64,000 nt of DNA from assembly GCF_009834025.1 (NCBI RefSeq), contig NZ_CP047156.1, forward strand, positions 930,001-994,000, read 5' to 3'. A program made the position numbers and the translations under genes. Under the pieces are notes generated by a model, which did not search any database, was not told where the DNA came from, and was given only the letters and a program-made list of their open reading frames with translations. The stretch is from Epidermidibacterium keratini (GTDB lineage: Bacteria; Actinomycetota; Actinomycetes; Mycobacteriales; Antricoccaceae). Below are positions 18,034 through 26,530 of the stretch, piece by piece; the stretch's first letter is position 1, and each line of letters opens with the position of its first letter.

Positions 18034-18924
18034 ATGACCCTCGAGTACGCCGAACCGCGCACCCGCCGCTACCGGCTGCGCGCGCCGTACCACCGCGCCC
18101 ACCTCTTCGGGTTCCTCGCCAGCCGTGCGATCCCGGGCGCCGAAGTGGTCAGCGCCGATGGCGAGGCGTGGTGTTACGCGCGCACGCTTCGCCTGCCCGG
18201 CGGCCCGGCGGTATTCCAGGCGCGCGCCACCGGCCGCACCCTGGCGGTCTGCGCATGGTCAGCGCCGGGCGATCAGGCAGCCGTCGACGCCGCCGTCCGA
18301 CGCGTCTTCGACCTCGATGCCGACTCCGCCGAGGTCGACGCCGAGCTCAGCGACCACCCCGAGCTCGCACCGCTGGTCGCCGCGCGTCCTGGCCTGCATC
18401 TGCCCGGCGCCGCCGACCCCCACGAGCTCGTCGTGCGCGCGCTCGTCGGTCAGCAGATCTCGGTGGCCGGCGCCTCAACCATCTGCGGACGCATCGCGAG
18501 TGAACACGGCGAACCGCTCTCGACGCCGGTAGCTGGCCTCACTCACCTCTTCCCCACCGCTGACGCTCTCGCCGCCATCGACCCAGGCACCCTCCCCATG
18601 CCCCGAAACCGCGGCCGGGCGATCGCTGCCGTCAGCGCCCAGCTCGCTGACAGCACGATAAACCTGCACCCGGACAACGACCGTGACGGCGTACGACGTG
18701 CGCTGCTCGCCGCCCCCGGAATCGGACCATGGACCGCCGACTACGTCCTGATGCGTGCACTCGGCGACCGCGACGTCTTGCTCAGCTCAGACCTCATCAT
18801 CCGCCGCGCCGCGGCACAGCATGCGATGCCTGAGCCGCCACGCGAACTCGCCGAGTACGCCGCCCGGTTTGCCCCGCTGCGCAGCTACGTCAACCACCAC
18901 TTGTGGGCGGCGTACTCGGCGTAA
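18034..18924 (+). CDS. alkA: DNA-3-methyladenine glycosylase II, AlkA type
   Basis: A 296-residue base-excision-repair glycosylase that removes alkylated purines. The N-terminal 110 residues match the AlkA_N fold without the Ada methyl-acceptor domain. The HhH-GPD part has the helix-hairpin-helix LLAAPGIGPWTADYVLMRAL (residues about 227-246) and the catalytic Asp in LLSSDLIIRRA (residue about 254), in the position of Asp238 of E. coli AlkA. It follows the MarR-DUF998 pair by 16 bp and may be part of that transcript, although GAGCAT 6 nt upstream also fits its own leaderless promoter. Confidence 0.9.
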   Translation: MTLEYAEPRTRRYRLRAPYHRAHLFGFLASRAIPGAEVVSADGEAWCYARTLRLPGGPAVFQARATGRTLAVCAWSAPGDQAAVDAAVRRVFDLDADSAEVDAELSDHPELAPLVAARPGLHLPGAADPHELVVRALVGQQISVAGASTICGRIASEHGEPLSTPVAGLTHLFPTADALAAIDPGTLPMPRNRGRAIAAVSAQLADSTINLHPDNDRDGVRRALLAAPGIGPWTADYVLMRALGDRDVLLSSDLIIRRAAAQHAMPEPPRELAEYAARFAPLRSYVNHHLWAAYSA

Positions 18925-18961
18925 CCGGGCGATGTCGGTGCCATGCGTCATGCTCGGGCTC

Positions 18962-20083
18962 ATGAATGCCACCACCGTGTTCGTCATCGTCATCGCACTG
19001 CTGTGCCTCGCGCTTGGGGCGCTAGCCGGGCTGTGGGCAGGTCGGCGCATGACCCCGGCCCCCGGTTCAGACGACGCGGAGCAGACGACATTGCCGATCG
19101 CAGAGTCCCTGCGACGAGTGGAGCGATTCTTGCAGTCCAGCGAGGCCGAACGCGCCGAGGCGCACGGTGAGCTGCGGGAGCAGGTGCGCGCGATGCACGA
19201 GCAGCAGGCCGCGCTGGGCACGCACACGACCAGTCTCATCAACGCCTTGCGCGCCCCGCACGTCCGTGGCCGGTGGGGCGAGATGCAGCTGCGCCGGATC
19301 GTCGAGTCGTCGGGGATGATCGATCACTGCGACTTCAGCGAGCAGCACCGCACCAGCGGAGTCGACGGTGAGCTGCGCCCGGACCTCGTCGTCCATCTCA
19401 CCGGCGGACGCGCCGTCGTTGTCGATGCGAAGGTGCCGTTTACCGCGTTCATTGCGGCATTGGAGGCCGACGATGCCTCGCGGACCCGGCTCTATCGCGA
19501 GCATGCCAAGCAGGTGCGCTCACACATGGAGACCCTCTCCGCGCGCGCGTACCCGTCAGCCGTGACCGAGTCACCGGAGTTCACGGTCATGTTCTTGCCC
19601 TCGGACGCCTTCTTGCAGCTGGCACTGCAGCACGAGCCGGCGCTGCTGGAGTTTGGTTTCGACCGCGACATCGTCATCGCTACTCCGTCGACCCTGCTCG
19701 CCCTGCTGCGCACCGTCGCGCACACGTGGCGCCAGGACACGATCAGTCGGGAGGCACAGCAGATCCTGCAACTGGGCCAGCAGCTGCACCAGCGCCTCGG
19801 CACGTTTGCCGGACATCTGAGCAAGCTTGGAGCGTCGCTGGGCAGCGCCGTGGGCCGCTACAACGACGCCGTCGGTTCACTCGAGCGCAGCGTCATGGTG
19901 CCCGCCCGCAAGATGCAGGAGGCCGGCATCGCACGCACCGCACTCGACGCGCCAGGTCCAATCGACCGTGCGGTGCGCGAGCTGCACGTCGCCGACCCGC
20001 CCGATCGGGCAGACCCGCCTGGCCGGGGCGGCCTGCGTGAGCTGCCGGCCACAGGAGAGGAGCGGCATCGACGCACGTCCTAG
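18962..20083 (+). CDS. rmuC: DNA recombination protein RmuC
   Basis: A 373-residue protein. Residues 1-30 form a membrane anchor (TVFVIVIALLCLALGALAGL), followed by a short coiled-coil region and the RmuC domain with RGRWGEMQLRRIVESSGMID (about residues 97-116) and VVDAKVPFTAFIAALEADD, the core of the restriction-endonuclease-like fold, and later ATPSTLLALLRTVAHTWRQD. RmuC limits inversions at short repeats. Reading is open upstream to 18755, but there it overlaps alkA and lacks similarity. ATG 18962 and ATG 18950 are both possible. Confidence 0.92.
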   Translation: MNATTVFVIVIALLCLALGALAGLWAGRRMTPAPGSDDAEQTTLPIAESLRRVERFLQSSEAERAEAHGELREQVRAMHEQQAALGTHTTSLINALRAPHVRGRWGEMQLRRIVESSGMIDHCDFSEQHRTSGVDGELRPDLVVHLTGGRAVVVDAKVPFTAFIAALEADDASRTRLYREHAKQVRSHMETLSARAYPSAVTESPEFTVMFLPSDAFLQLALQHEPALLEFGFDRDIVIATPSTLLALLRTVAHTWRQDTISREAQQILQLGQQLHQRLGTFAGHLSKLGASLGSAVGRYNDAVGSLERSVMVPARKMQEAGIARTALDAPGPIDRAVRELHVADPPDRADPPGRGGLRELPATGEERHRRTS

Positions 20084-20206
20084 ATCTCGATATGCGGCGC
20101 GACCAGCGGGGATCACGCGCCGATGGCGCGCGGGCAGCGGACCGCTTCACCGCGGCGCCATAGGAGGGTGGCTATCCTGGAGTGGTAGGTCTCCCCCGAC
20201 TCAAGG

Positions 20207-20917
20207 ATGTATGTGAACGACGACGACGTCTCGGCCGACGCTGCGCCGAAGTCTCGCTGGAGCATCGCCCCTGGCTCGGTCTCGGAGAACTTCACTGCAC
20301 GCGGAGCGCAGGATGACACCCGCTCCCGCTCACGCGGGCGCCAGACGAACGAGCGTAGCGCCGCGACCGTGGCTGCTCCGAGCCTTCCCGCCGTACCGGC
20401 TGGCAGCGACGAGCGCGACGAGATCCCGACGAAGGCGACTCCGAAGAGGCCCGCCGTACCAAGCACCGGGACCGGACGTCGGCCGACGAACGCGCCCACC
20501 CTCGGGGCCAAACGAGACATGCGCTCGCCCGAAGGCCTAGGACACTCCCCCGCAGCGATTCTGGCCGGCTTCGGCGGCGTACTGCTGATCATCATCGCGA
20601 CCGCGGTCGGGGCGATCATCGACTGGCTGGTCTCCGGGGCGATCGGCCTGTTTGGCGCCATCGGGCTAGCCGCCGGCACCGCGTTCGCGGCCCTGATCAC
20701 CCGCAAACGAGACCTGCTGTCGATCCTCGTCGCGCCACCGATCGTCTACGCCGTCATCGGCGGGCTGGTGCTGCTGGCCTCATCGCGGCCGGTCAACGTC
20801 ACCAGCGTCGCGCAGCTAGCGATCAACGGCTTCCCTGCGATGGCGATCGCCACGGGGCTCGCCGCCGTCATCATCGGCATCAAGCTACTCACCACCCGCG
20901 TCGGCGAGCGCCGCTAA
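20207..20917 (+). CDS. DUF6542-type membrane protein
   Basis: A 236-residue protein. Residues 1-120 are hydrophilic and low complexity, rich in Arg, Ser, Pro and Thr. Residues about 120-230 hold four hydrophobic helices (ILAGFGGVLLIIIATAVGAI, AIGLFGAIGLAAGTAFAALI, then LLSILVAPPIVYAVIGGLVL), a layout and sequence (RKRDLLSILVAPPIVYAV) typical of the DUF6542 proteins found beside ispH in actinobacteria. Function unknown. It is convergent with ispH, with 20 bp between the stops. Confidence 0.75.
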   Translation: MYVNDDDVSADAAPKSRWSIAPGSVSENFTARGAQDDTRSRSRGRQTNERSAATVAAPSLPAVPAGSDERDEIPTKATPKRPAVPSTGTGRRPTNAPTLGAKRDMRSPEGLGHSPAAILAGFGGVLLIIIATAVGAIIDWLVSGAIGLFGAIGLAAGTAFAALITRKRDLLSILVAPPIVYAVIGGLVLLASSRPVNVTSVAQLAINGFPAMAIATGLAAVIIGIKLLTTRVGERR

Positions 20918-20937
20918 GGCACCGCCGAGGCGGCGAG

Positions 20938-21939
20938 CTACGAGGCGCCAGCGGCGCGCAGGTCGCGGCGCAGCTCCTGCGGCAGCGAGAAGGTCAGCCG
21001 CTCCTCGGCTTCAGTCACGAACTCGACGGTGTCAAAGCCGTTGACTGCGAGCAGGTCGAGTACGCCGCGCACCAGGTCGTCCGGCACCGACGCTCCGGAC
21101 GTCACGCCGACGGTCTCGGCGCCCTCTAGCCAGGCGAGGTCGATGTCCTCGGGATAGTCGATCAGGTACGACGCGCCAGCGCCGGACTCGAGCGCGACCT
21201 CGACGAGGCGCACCGAGTTAGACGAGTTGCGCGAACCGACGACCAGCACGAGATCGCAGTCGGCGGCGAAGCGCTTGACCGCCAGCTGACGGTTCTGCGT
21301 GGCGTAGCAGATGTCATCGCTCGGCGGGGCAATCATGCCGGGGAACCGCTCGCGAAGGGCATCGACCGTGCGCATCGTCTCGTCGACCGACAGCGTGGTC
21401 TGCGAGAGCCACACGACCTTCTCCGGGTCGCGGACCTGCACATTGGCCACGTCGTCCGGGCCGTCAATGAGGTGGATGTGCTCGGGAGCCTCACCGGACG
21501 TGCCGATGACCTCCTCGTGTCCCTCGTGCCCGATCAGCAGGATGTCGTAGTCGTCCTTGGCAAACCGGCGCGCTTCCATGTGCACCTTGGTCACCAGCGG
21601 GCAGGTCGCGTCGATCGTCTTGAGGTTTCGCGTCTTCGCTTCCTCGTGGACGACAGGTGCGACACCGTGCGCCGAGAAGACGACGATCGCGCCCTCGGGA
21701 ACTTCCTCGGTCTCCTCGACGAAGATCGCGCCGCGCTGCTCCAGGGTGCGTACCACGTGGACGTTGTGCACGATCTGCTTGCGCACGTATACCGGAGCGC
21801 CGTACAGCTCCAGCGCCTTCTCCACGGTGATCACTGCGCGGTCGACGCCCGCGCAATAACCGCGCGGGTTAGCCAGCAACACCTTCTTGCCAGTGCCCTG
21901 CGTCTCGTGAATCTGCGCCTTCGGGGAGGTGGATTCCAT
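20938..21939 (-). CDS. ispH: 4-hydroxy-3-methylbut-2-enyl diphosphate reductase IspH
   Basis: A 333-residue enzyme that makes IPP and DMAPP in the last step of the MEP isoprenoid pathway. The three cysteines that ligate the 4Fe-4S cluster are in [20 protein letters not shown] and [10 protein letters not shown]. Substrate-site features HGV (SAHGVAP) and [10 protein letters not shown] are present. ATG 21939 is preferred because TACCCT lies exactly 6 nt upstream on the minus strand (21946-21951), giving a leaderless mRNA. The longer frame to 21966 would overlap that promoter. Divergent from the lipid-droplet protein. Confidence 0.96.
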   Translation of the reverse strand: MESTSPKAQIHETQGTGKKVLLANPRGYCAGVDRAVITVEKALELYGAPVYVRKQIVHNVHVVRTLEQRGAIFVEETEEVPEGAIVVFSAHGVAPVVHEEAKTRNLKTIDATCPLVTKVHMEARRFAKDDYDILLIGHEGHEEVIGTSGEAPEHIHLIDGPDDVANVQVRDPEKVVWLSQTTLSVDETMRTVDALRERFPGMIAPPSDDICYATQNRQLAVKRFAADCDLVLVVGSRNSSNSVRLVEVALESGAGASYLIDYPEDIDLAWLEGAETVGVTSGASVPDDLVRGVLDLLAVNGFDTVEFVTEAEERLTFSLPQELRRDLRAAGAS

Positions 21940-22018
21940 GACACCAGGGTACGGGGAGTACGACATGATGGAGGAAGTCCCCGCGCGTGAACTAAGTCAG
22001 ATAGGGCACTCTAAAGAC

Positions 22019-22882
22019 ATGACAGAGCCGCAGATCCCACCCGCTCTCGCCGCGTTCCTGACCACCGACTTGCCCGAGCCGCTCAAGGCACTGGCCGGGA
22101 TCGCCGTGTCTGCCGTCGAGGAGACGCGCGATCTGCCGCACCGAATCGGGTCACTGCCGACCTCGCTGGTCACGATGGTTGCCTCGAAGTCGCTGCGCGT
22201 GCAGCAGCAGTACGCCGACTGGGTCGCCAAGGGTGAGGACTTCCTGTCCTCGCTAAGCGAACCGGCCGACGACATTCCCGAGTGGGCGACCTTCGACGAA
22301 GACCTGCCACGACCCCCGGCTGCCGACATGGCCGCCGCCGCGACGGTCGCGGCGACCGTGGCCGACCTTGAGCCAGCACCGGGCAGCTGGCCCGGCGAGG
22401 GTGCTGCCGCACCGGCGAAGAAGGTGCCGCCGGTGAAGAAATCGGCGCCAGCAAAGAAGACCGCTCCGGCCAAAAAGTCGGCGCCGGCTAAGACAGCGCC
22501 GCCCGCGAAACGGGCGCCAGCGACCGTCACCGACGCGTCGGTGACACCTGCCACGACGCTGCCCACAAAGCTGCCGACACACAAGGGCCCCGCAAAGAAG
22601 TCCCCGGCGAAGAAGGCACCCGCCAAGAAGGCCCCGACAACGGCGAGCTCTGCCGACGCCGTCGCACCGCTGCTTCCTCCGCGCCGCAGCGCCCCCGCGA
22701 CCCGCACCGGACCAGAGGTCATGCCCGAGTTCGACACGCTCACGATCCCGCAGCTGCGGGCGCGGCTCAAGACGCTCAAGGTCGACGAGCTGCGTGAGCT
22801 GGTCGAGCACGAGCAGGGTGCCGGCGGCCGCAAGCCGATCATCAACATGCTGCAGGCGCGCATCGAGACGCTCACCTCGTAG
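22019..22882 (+). CDS. Lipid-droplet-associated-type protein with Lys/Ala/Pro repeats
   Basis: A 287-residue protein. Residues 1-100 match the actinobacterial lipid-droplet-associated family (AVEETRDLPHRIGSLPTSLV and PEWATFDED are diagnostic). Residues about 125-215 are a basic low-complexity stretch of KKSAPAKKTAPAKK-type repeats, like histone H1 tails. The last 50 residues (FDTLTIPQLRARLKTLKVDE) form a SAP-like helix pair. The basic tail suggests binding to nucleic acid or anionic membranes, in line with the Rhodococcus MLDS protein, which tethers DNA to lipid droplets. ATG 22019 is 6 nt after CACTCT. It overlaps xseA by one nucleotide. Confidence 0.8.
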   Translation: MTEPQIPPALAAFLTTDLPEPLKALAGIAVSAVEETRDLPHRIGSLPTSLVTMVASKSLRVQQQYADWVAKGEDFLSSLSEPADDIPEWATFDEDLPRPPAADMAAAATVAATVADLEPAPGSWPGEGAAAPAKKVPPVKKSAPAKKTAPAKKSAPAKTAPPAKRAPATVTDASVTPATTLPTKLPTHKGPAKKSPAKKAPAKKAPTTASSADAVAPLLPPRRSAPATRTGPEVMPEFDTLTIPQLRARLKTLKVDELRELVEHEQGAGGRKPIINMLQARIETLTS

Positions 22883-24174
22883 TGACCAGCGATTCCGCCG
22901 CCAGCAACAGCGGCGAAGCACCGCAGCGCGGCAAGCGGCCCGAGGACCCCTACTCGGTCCGGGTGATCTCCGGAAAGATCAGCGCCTGGATCGGCCGGCT
23001 CGGTGCCGTCTGGCTCGACGGTGAGGTCGCCCAGCTCAACGTCCGCGCCGGATCACGCACCGCCTTCATCACGTTGCGCGACACCGAGGCCAACTACTCC
23101 CTGCCGATCGTGTGCTCGACCGACACCCTTCGCGCCGTGCCCGGCGAGCTCACCGAGGGCGCGCGGGTAGTCGTGCACTGCCGTCCGGAGTTCTATGCCC
23201 AGCGCGGCAGCTTCGCGATGCGCGCCCGGGAGATCAGGCAAGTCGGGCTCGGCGAGCTGCTCGCTCGAATCGAGCGGCTGCGTCAAGCGTTGGAGGCCGA
23301 GGGACTCTTCGCGGTCGAACGCAAAAAACGCCTGCCGTTCTTGCCATCCTGCGTCGGTCTGATCACCGGCGCGGCGAGCGCCGCCGAAAAAGACGTCCTG
23401 GAAAATGCGCGGATCCGTTGGCCCGCAGTGCGTTTTGAGATCGTGCACACCGCCGTGCAGGGGCACGCTGCGGCGTACGAGGTGACGCGCGCCGTACGCC
23501 GGCTCGACGAGCACCCGACCGTCGAGGTCATCGTGATCGCTCGCGGCGGCGGTTCGGTCGAGGACCTGCTGCCCTTCAGCGACGAGACCCTGCTGCGCAC
23601 GGTCGCCGCGGCGCGTACGCCGATCGTCAGTGCGATCGGGCATGAGCCCGATACCCCGCTGCTGGACTATGTCGCCGACCTGCGTGCCTCGACGCCGACC
23701 GATGCCGCAAAGCGCATCATCCCTGACGTAGCAGAGGAAATCGAGCGGATCGCCGCTGCGCGAGAGCGGTTGCGTGGCGCCGTACAACGCCGCATCGACC
23801 AGGGCTATGCGCTCATCGAGCAGCTCACCTCGCGCCCCAGCCTGGCCGATCCGCACTCGATGATCGTCGGCCGGCGCGATGACATCGAGCGAGGGCGCGA
23901 GCGCATCCGACGCGCCATGACCCACTCGCTGTCGATGGAGCGCTCGGCACTGCACAGCCTCAGCGCTCGCGTCGTCGCACTGTCACCTACGGCGACGCTG
24001 GCTCGCGGGTACGCCGTACTCCAGCGTGAGGACGGCCACGTCGTCACCTCGGTCGACGAGCTCACCGCGGGCCAGCGGCTGTCGGCGCGGGTGACCGACG
24101 GCCGCGCGGAGCTCACCGTCGACGACGTGCACCAAAGTGCCGCCCCGACCGAGAACGAGAGCGAGACGACATGA
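22882..24174 (+). CDS. xseA: Exodeoxyribonuclease VII large subunit
   Basis: A 430-residue protein. The N-terminal OB-fold (SVRVISGKISAWIGRLGAVW, VAQLNVRAGSRTAFITLRDT) is followed by the catalytic region with LPFLPSCVGLITGAASAAEK, VIVIARGGGSVEDLLPFSDE and PIVSAIGHEPDTPLLDYVAD, all typical of XseA. The enzyme degrades single-stranded DNA with XseB. The GTG at 22882 overlaps the previous stop (TAGTG). The C-terminal helical region ends before a 4-nt overlap with xseB. Confidence 0.96.
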   Translation: MTSDSAASNSGEAPQRGKRPEDPYSVRVISGKISAWIGRLGAVWLDGEVAQLNVRAGSRTAFITLRDTEANYSLPIVCSTDTLRAVPGELTEGARVVVHCRPEFYAQRGSFAMRAREIRQVGLGELLARIERLRQALEAEGLFAVERKKRLPFLPSCVGLITGAASAAEKDVLENARIRWPAVRFEIVHTAVQGHAAAYEVTRAVRRLDEHPTVEVIVIARGGGSVEDLLPFSDETLLRTVAAARTPIVSAIGHEPDTPLLDYVADLRASTPTDAAKRIIPDVAEEIERIAAARERLRGAVQRRIDQGYALIEQLTSRPSLADPHSMIVGRRDDIERGRERIRRAMTHSLSMERSALHSLSARVVALSPTATLARGYAVLQREDGHVVTSVDELTAGQRLSARVTDGRAELTVDDVHQSAAPTENESETT

Positions 24175-24407
24175 CCGAGTCCACCAAGCTGACCTACGAG
24201 CAGGCTCGCGAGGCGCTCGGCGAGGTCGTGCAGAAGCTCGAGGCCGGCGGGATCAGCCTCGAGGAGTCGATTGCGCTGTGGGAGCGCGGCGAGCAGCTCG
24301 CCGCCGAGTGCCAGCGCCTGCTCGATGGCGCGCAGGCTCGCCTGGACGAGGCGATCGAGCGCAGCGAGCAGGCGGGGTTCGACGAAGACGAGTCCGACCA
24401 CGGGTAG
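24171..24407 (+). CDS. xseB: Exodeoxyribonuclease VII small subunit
   Basis: A 78-residue helical protein, LTYEQAREALGEVVQKLEAG at residues 6-25 and LEESIALWERGEQLAAECQR next, matching XseB. Several copies coat one XseA. ATGA overlap with xseA shows translational coupling. It is followed by a hairpin at 24418. Confidence 0.95.
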   Translation: MTESTKLTYEQAREALGEVVQKLEAGGISLEESIALWERGEQLAAECQRLLDGAQARLDEAIERSEQAGFDEDESDHG

Positions 24408-24417
24408 AACCGCCGAC

Positions 24418-24458
24418 AGTGTGGACTTTCAGCCACCGGGCGACTGAAAGTCCACACT
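24418..24458. terminator. 15-bp hairpin between xseB and convergent DUF4245 gene
   Basis: Arms 24418-24432 and 24444-24458 are perfect complements (AGTGTGGACTTTCAG and its reverse complement) with an 11-nt loop. It lies 11 bp after the xseB stop and 21 bp from the convergent gene, so a bidirectional terminator is likely. No T-tract. Confidence 0.68.
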
Positions 24459-24478
24459 CGGTTTGCTCACGCCCAGGC

Positions 24479-25066
24479 TTAACGCCCGGCGGCTGGTGCA
24501 AGCGAGCCTGCGAGCTCACGCAGCTCGGCCGCGTCCGCCGTACCCGACAGCACGATGACAACCGCGGTCTCGCCCTCACCACTCACGTTGACGTAGCCGT
24601 CGCCTTCGCTCGTGGTGATTGGCGTCCACTCGCGACCAGCGATCTCGACCGGGTCGCCAGCGGGATCCTTGGTGACGTCTGCCGGATCGACCGCGGCCGA
24701 CAGCATTTCGGCGCGCAGGCCCTGGCGGATCGTGAAGAGCGCATAGTCTTCGGCGGGACTGATGTAACCGATCGACAGCCCGTTCGGCTGGCCCGATTCG
24801 GCGTCCCCGGCACGAAGCAGCTTTGAGGAGGTCGGCACCCACTCGTCGGATAGCCCATCCGGAGCAACGACCTCGAAATCAACGGCCTGGGCGGCCGACG
24901 TGATGTCGACGGAGGGATCGATCCGGGGATCGCGCTGACTACCGCGAGGCACGCAGAACGCGGCAAACACCAGCACGATAATCACGATCGGCAGCATCGA
25001 GCGAAGCATGTCGCCCGCGGTCTCGTATCCGCGCTTCTTCGGTCGGTAGGGCTGGGTGTCGGCCAC
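24479..25066 (-). CDS. DUF4245 membrane-anchored protein
   Basis: A 195-residue protein with one N-terminal membrane helix (SMLPIVIIVLVFAAFCVPRG) and an exported domain of about 150 residues (EVVAPDGLSDEWVPTSSKLL; GLSIGYISPAEDYALFTIRQ), matching the DUF4245 family of actinobacteria. No catalytic motif is visible. GTG 25066 is used because CACCAT lies 6 nt upstream. An in-frame GTG at 25087 would extend it by 7 residues. Divergent from glpX. Confidence 0.82.
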   Translation of the reverse strand: MADTQPYRPKKRGYETAGDMLRSMLPIVIIVLVFAAFCVPRGSQRDPRIDPSVDITSAAQAVDFEVVAPDGLSDEWVPTSSKLLRAGDAESGQPNGLSIGYISPAEDYALFTIRQGLRAEMLSAAVDPADVTKDPAGDPVEIAGREWTPITTSEGDGYVNVSGEGETAVVIVLSGTADAAELRELAGSLAPAAGR

Positions 25067-25133
25067 CGGACAATGGTGCCTCACCACTGCGTGAGCCCGG
25101 TCGCGGCCCCCGAGGGCACCACCACGTCGGGGG

Positions 25134-25171
25134 CGGATGTGCCAGGCCCCACATCCGGCCAGGCCCTAGGA
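25134..25171 (+). promoter_or_regulatory. Inverted repeat and -10 box before glpX
   Basis: CGGATGTG (25134-25141) and CACATCCG (25150-25157) are inverted with an 8-nt spacer. Directly after it TAGGAT (25166-25171) fits a -10 box, with GAGGAGG upstream of the GTG at 25206. The position between two divergent genes makes an operator more likely than a terminator. No regulator can be named. Confidence 0.5.
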
Positions 25172-25205
25172 TGAGGCCACGCCGCCGATCTGAGGAGGAC
25201 CCGCC

Positions 25206-26213
25206 GTGCCCAAACCCACCGCGCCTGCCCGCAAGATGCCAGTCACGCCGGATCGCAACATCGCGCTCGAGCTGGTCCGCGTGACCGAGGCCGCCGCGCT
25301 GGCCGCCTCCCGCTGGGTGGGGCGCGGCCGCAAGAACGACGGCGACGGGGCTGCGGTCGACGCGATGCGCGCGCTCATCTCCACGGTGGACATGCAGGGC
25401 GTCGTCGTCATCGGCGAGGGCGAAAAAGACAACGCCCCCATGCTCTACAACGGCGAGGAGGTCGGGACCGGGATCGGCCCGGCGTACGACGTGGCGGTTG
25501 ATCCGATCGACGGTACGACGCTGATGGCCAAGGGCATGCCTAACGCGATCGCGGTCATCGCGCTCGCCGAGCGCGGCCACATGTTTGACCCGTCAGCGGT
25601 CTACTACATGGAAAAGCTGGTCGTCGGCCCGGACGCGGTCGACGCCATCGACATCACCGCCTCCACCGAGGAAAACCTCGTCAACATCGCCGCTGCCAAG
25701 AAGCGCGCCGTACGCGACCTGACCGTGTGCGTGCTCGACCGGCCGCGACACAAGAACCTCGTCAGCGAGATCCGGGCGGCCGGCGCGAGGATCAAGTTCA
25801 TCACCGACGGCGATGTCGCCGGCGCGATAGCGGCGGCCAGCGACGGCAAGTCCGTCGACGTACTCATGGGCATCGGCGGTACGCCGGAGGGCATCATCGC
25901 CGCGTGCGCCCTAAAGTGCATGGGCGGTGCGATCCAGGCCCGGCTATGGCCGCGCGATGACGAAGAGCGCGCCAAGGCCGTCGCTGCCGGACACGACATC
26001 GACCTGGTGCTCAACACCGACGACCTCGTCTCTGGCGACAACGTCTTCTTCTGCGCCACCGGCATCACCGATGGCGAGCTGCTCGATGGCGTGCGCTACG
26101 ACGCCGGCCTCGCGCGCACCCAGTCCCTGGTGATGCGTGGGCGCTCGGGCACCATCCGCCAGATCGACAGCCGCCACCGCTCGCACAAGCTGATGCACGA
26201 GGTGGGTGCCTGA
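25206..26213 (+). CDS. glpX: Fructose-1,6-bisphosphatase class II (GlpX)
   Basis: A 335-residue metal-dependent phosphatase that makes fructose 6-phosphate for gluconeogenesis, of the lithium-sensitive GlpX type used by actinobacteria in place of class I Fbp. Motifs: [19 protein letters not shown] (residues about 73-91), [12 protein letters not shown] (about 101) and [14 protein letters not shown] (about 200), then [23 protein letters not shown] start with a strong SD. The truncated response-regulator remnant follows 8 bp downstream. Confidence 0.96.
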   Translation: MPKPTAPARKMPVTPDRNIALELVRVTEAAALAASRWVGRGRKNDGDGAAVDAMRALISTVDMQGVVVIGEGEKDNAPMLYNGEEVGTGIGPAYDVAVDPIDGTTLMAKGMPNAIAVIALAERGHMFDPSAVYYMEKLVVGPDAVDAIDITASTEENLVNIAAAKKRAVRDLTVCVLDRPRHKNLVSEIRAAGARIKFITDGDVAGAIAAASDGKSVDVLMGIGGTPEGIIAACALKCMGGAIQARLWPRDDEERAKAVAAGHDIDLVLNTDDLVSGDNVFFCATGITDGELLDGVRYDAGLARTQSLVMRGRSGTIRQIDSRHRSHKLMHEVGA

Positions 26214-26221
26214 GCACGCCG

Positions 26222-26530
26222 ATGCGTGTCCTGGTCGCTGAAGACCAGCTGCTGCTGCGCCAGGGCCTGGTGCAGGTGCTAGAAGCGGGCGGCTGCGACG
26301 TGGTGGCCCAGGTCGAGCGCGGGGACGAGATCGTCGCCGCGGTATCCGAGCATCGACCGGACCTTGCACTGCTGGATATCCGCATACGGCTGTCGGCGTT
26401 CGACGGGGGCGTCGCGGTGAGCAGCCCGCCGGGCGGGCCAACGCACGTCGCGATCGACGTACCGCTGCCCAACCCGGGCGGACTGGCACCGAGCCCGGCT
26501 AAAAGGGCACGTCCTCCAGCATCGAGGTGA
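26222..26530 (+). pseudogene. Truncated response-regulator receiver domain
   Basis: Residues 1-60 read as a receiver domain: MRVLVAEDQLLLRQGLVQVL with the acidic pocket, and HRPDLALLDIRI with the phospho-acceptor Asp (about residue 52). Homologues continue with the rest of the domain and an HTH of LuxR/NarL type. Here the sequence turns into unrelated Pro/Gly-rich residues (SSPPGGPTHVAIDVPLPNPG) after position about 26400, and the frame then runs into phoH on the opposite strand (26499). No sensor kinase or HTH is present nearby. A decayed remnant is the best interpretation. Confidence 0.65.

Noticed and set aside
22425-22650. Direct repeats of AAGAAGNCNCC type
   Set aside because: They encode the KKAPAKK stretch of the lipid-droplet-type protein, so a coding low-complexity region explains them.
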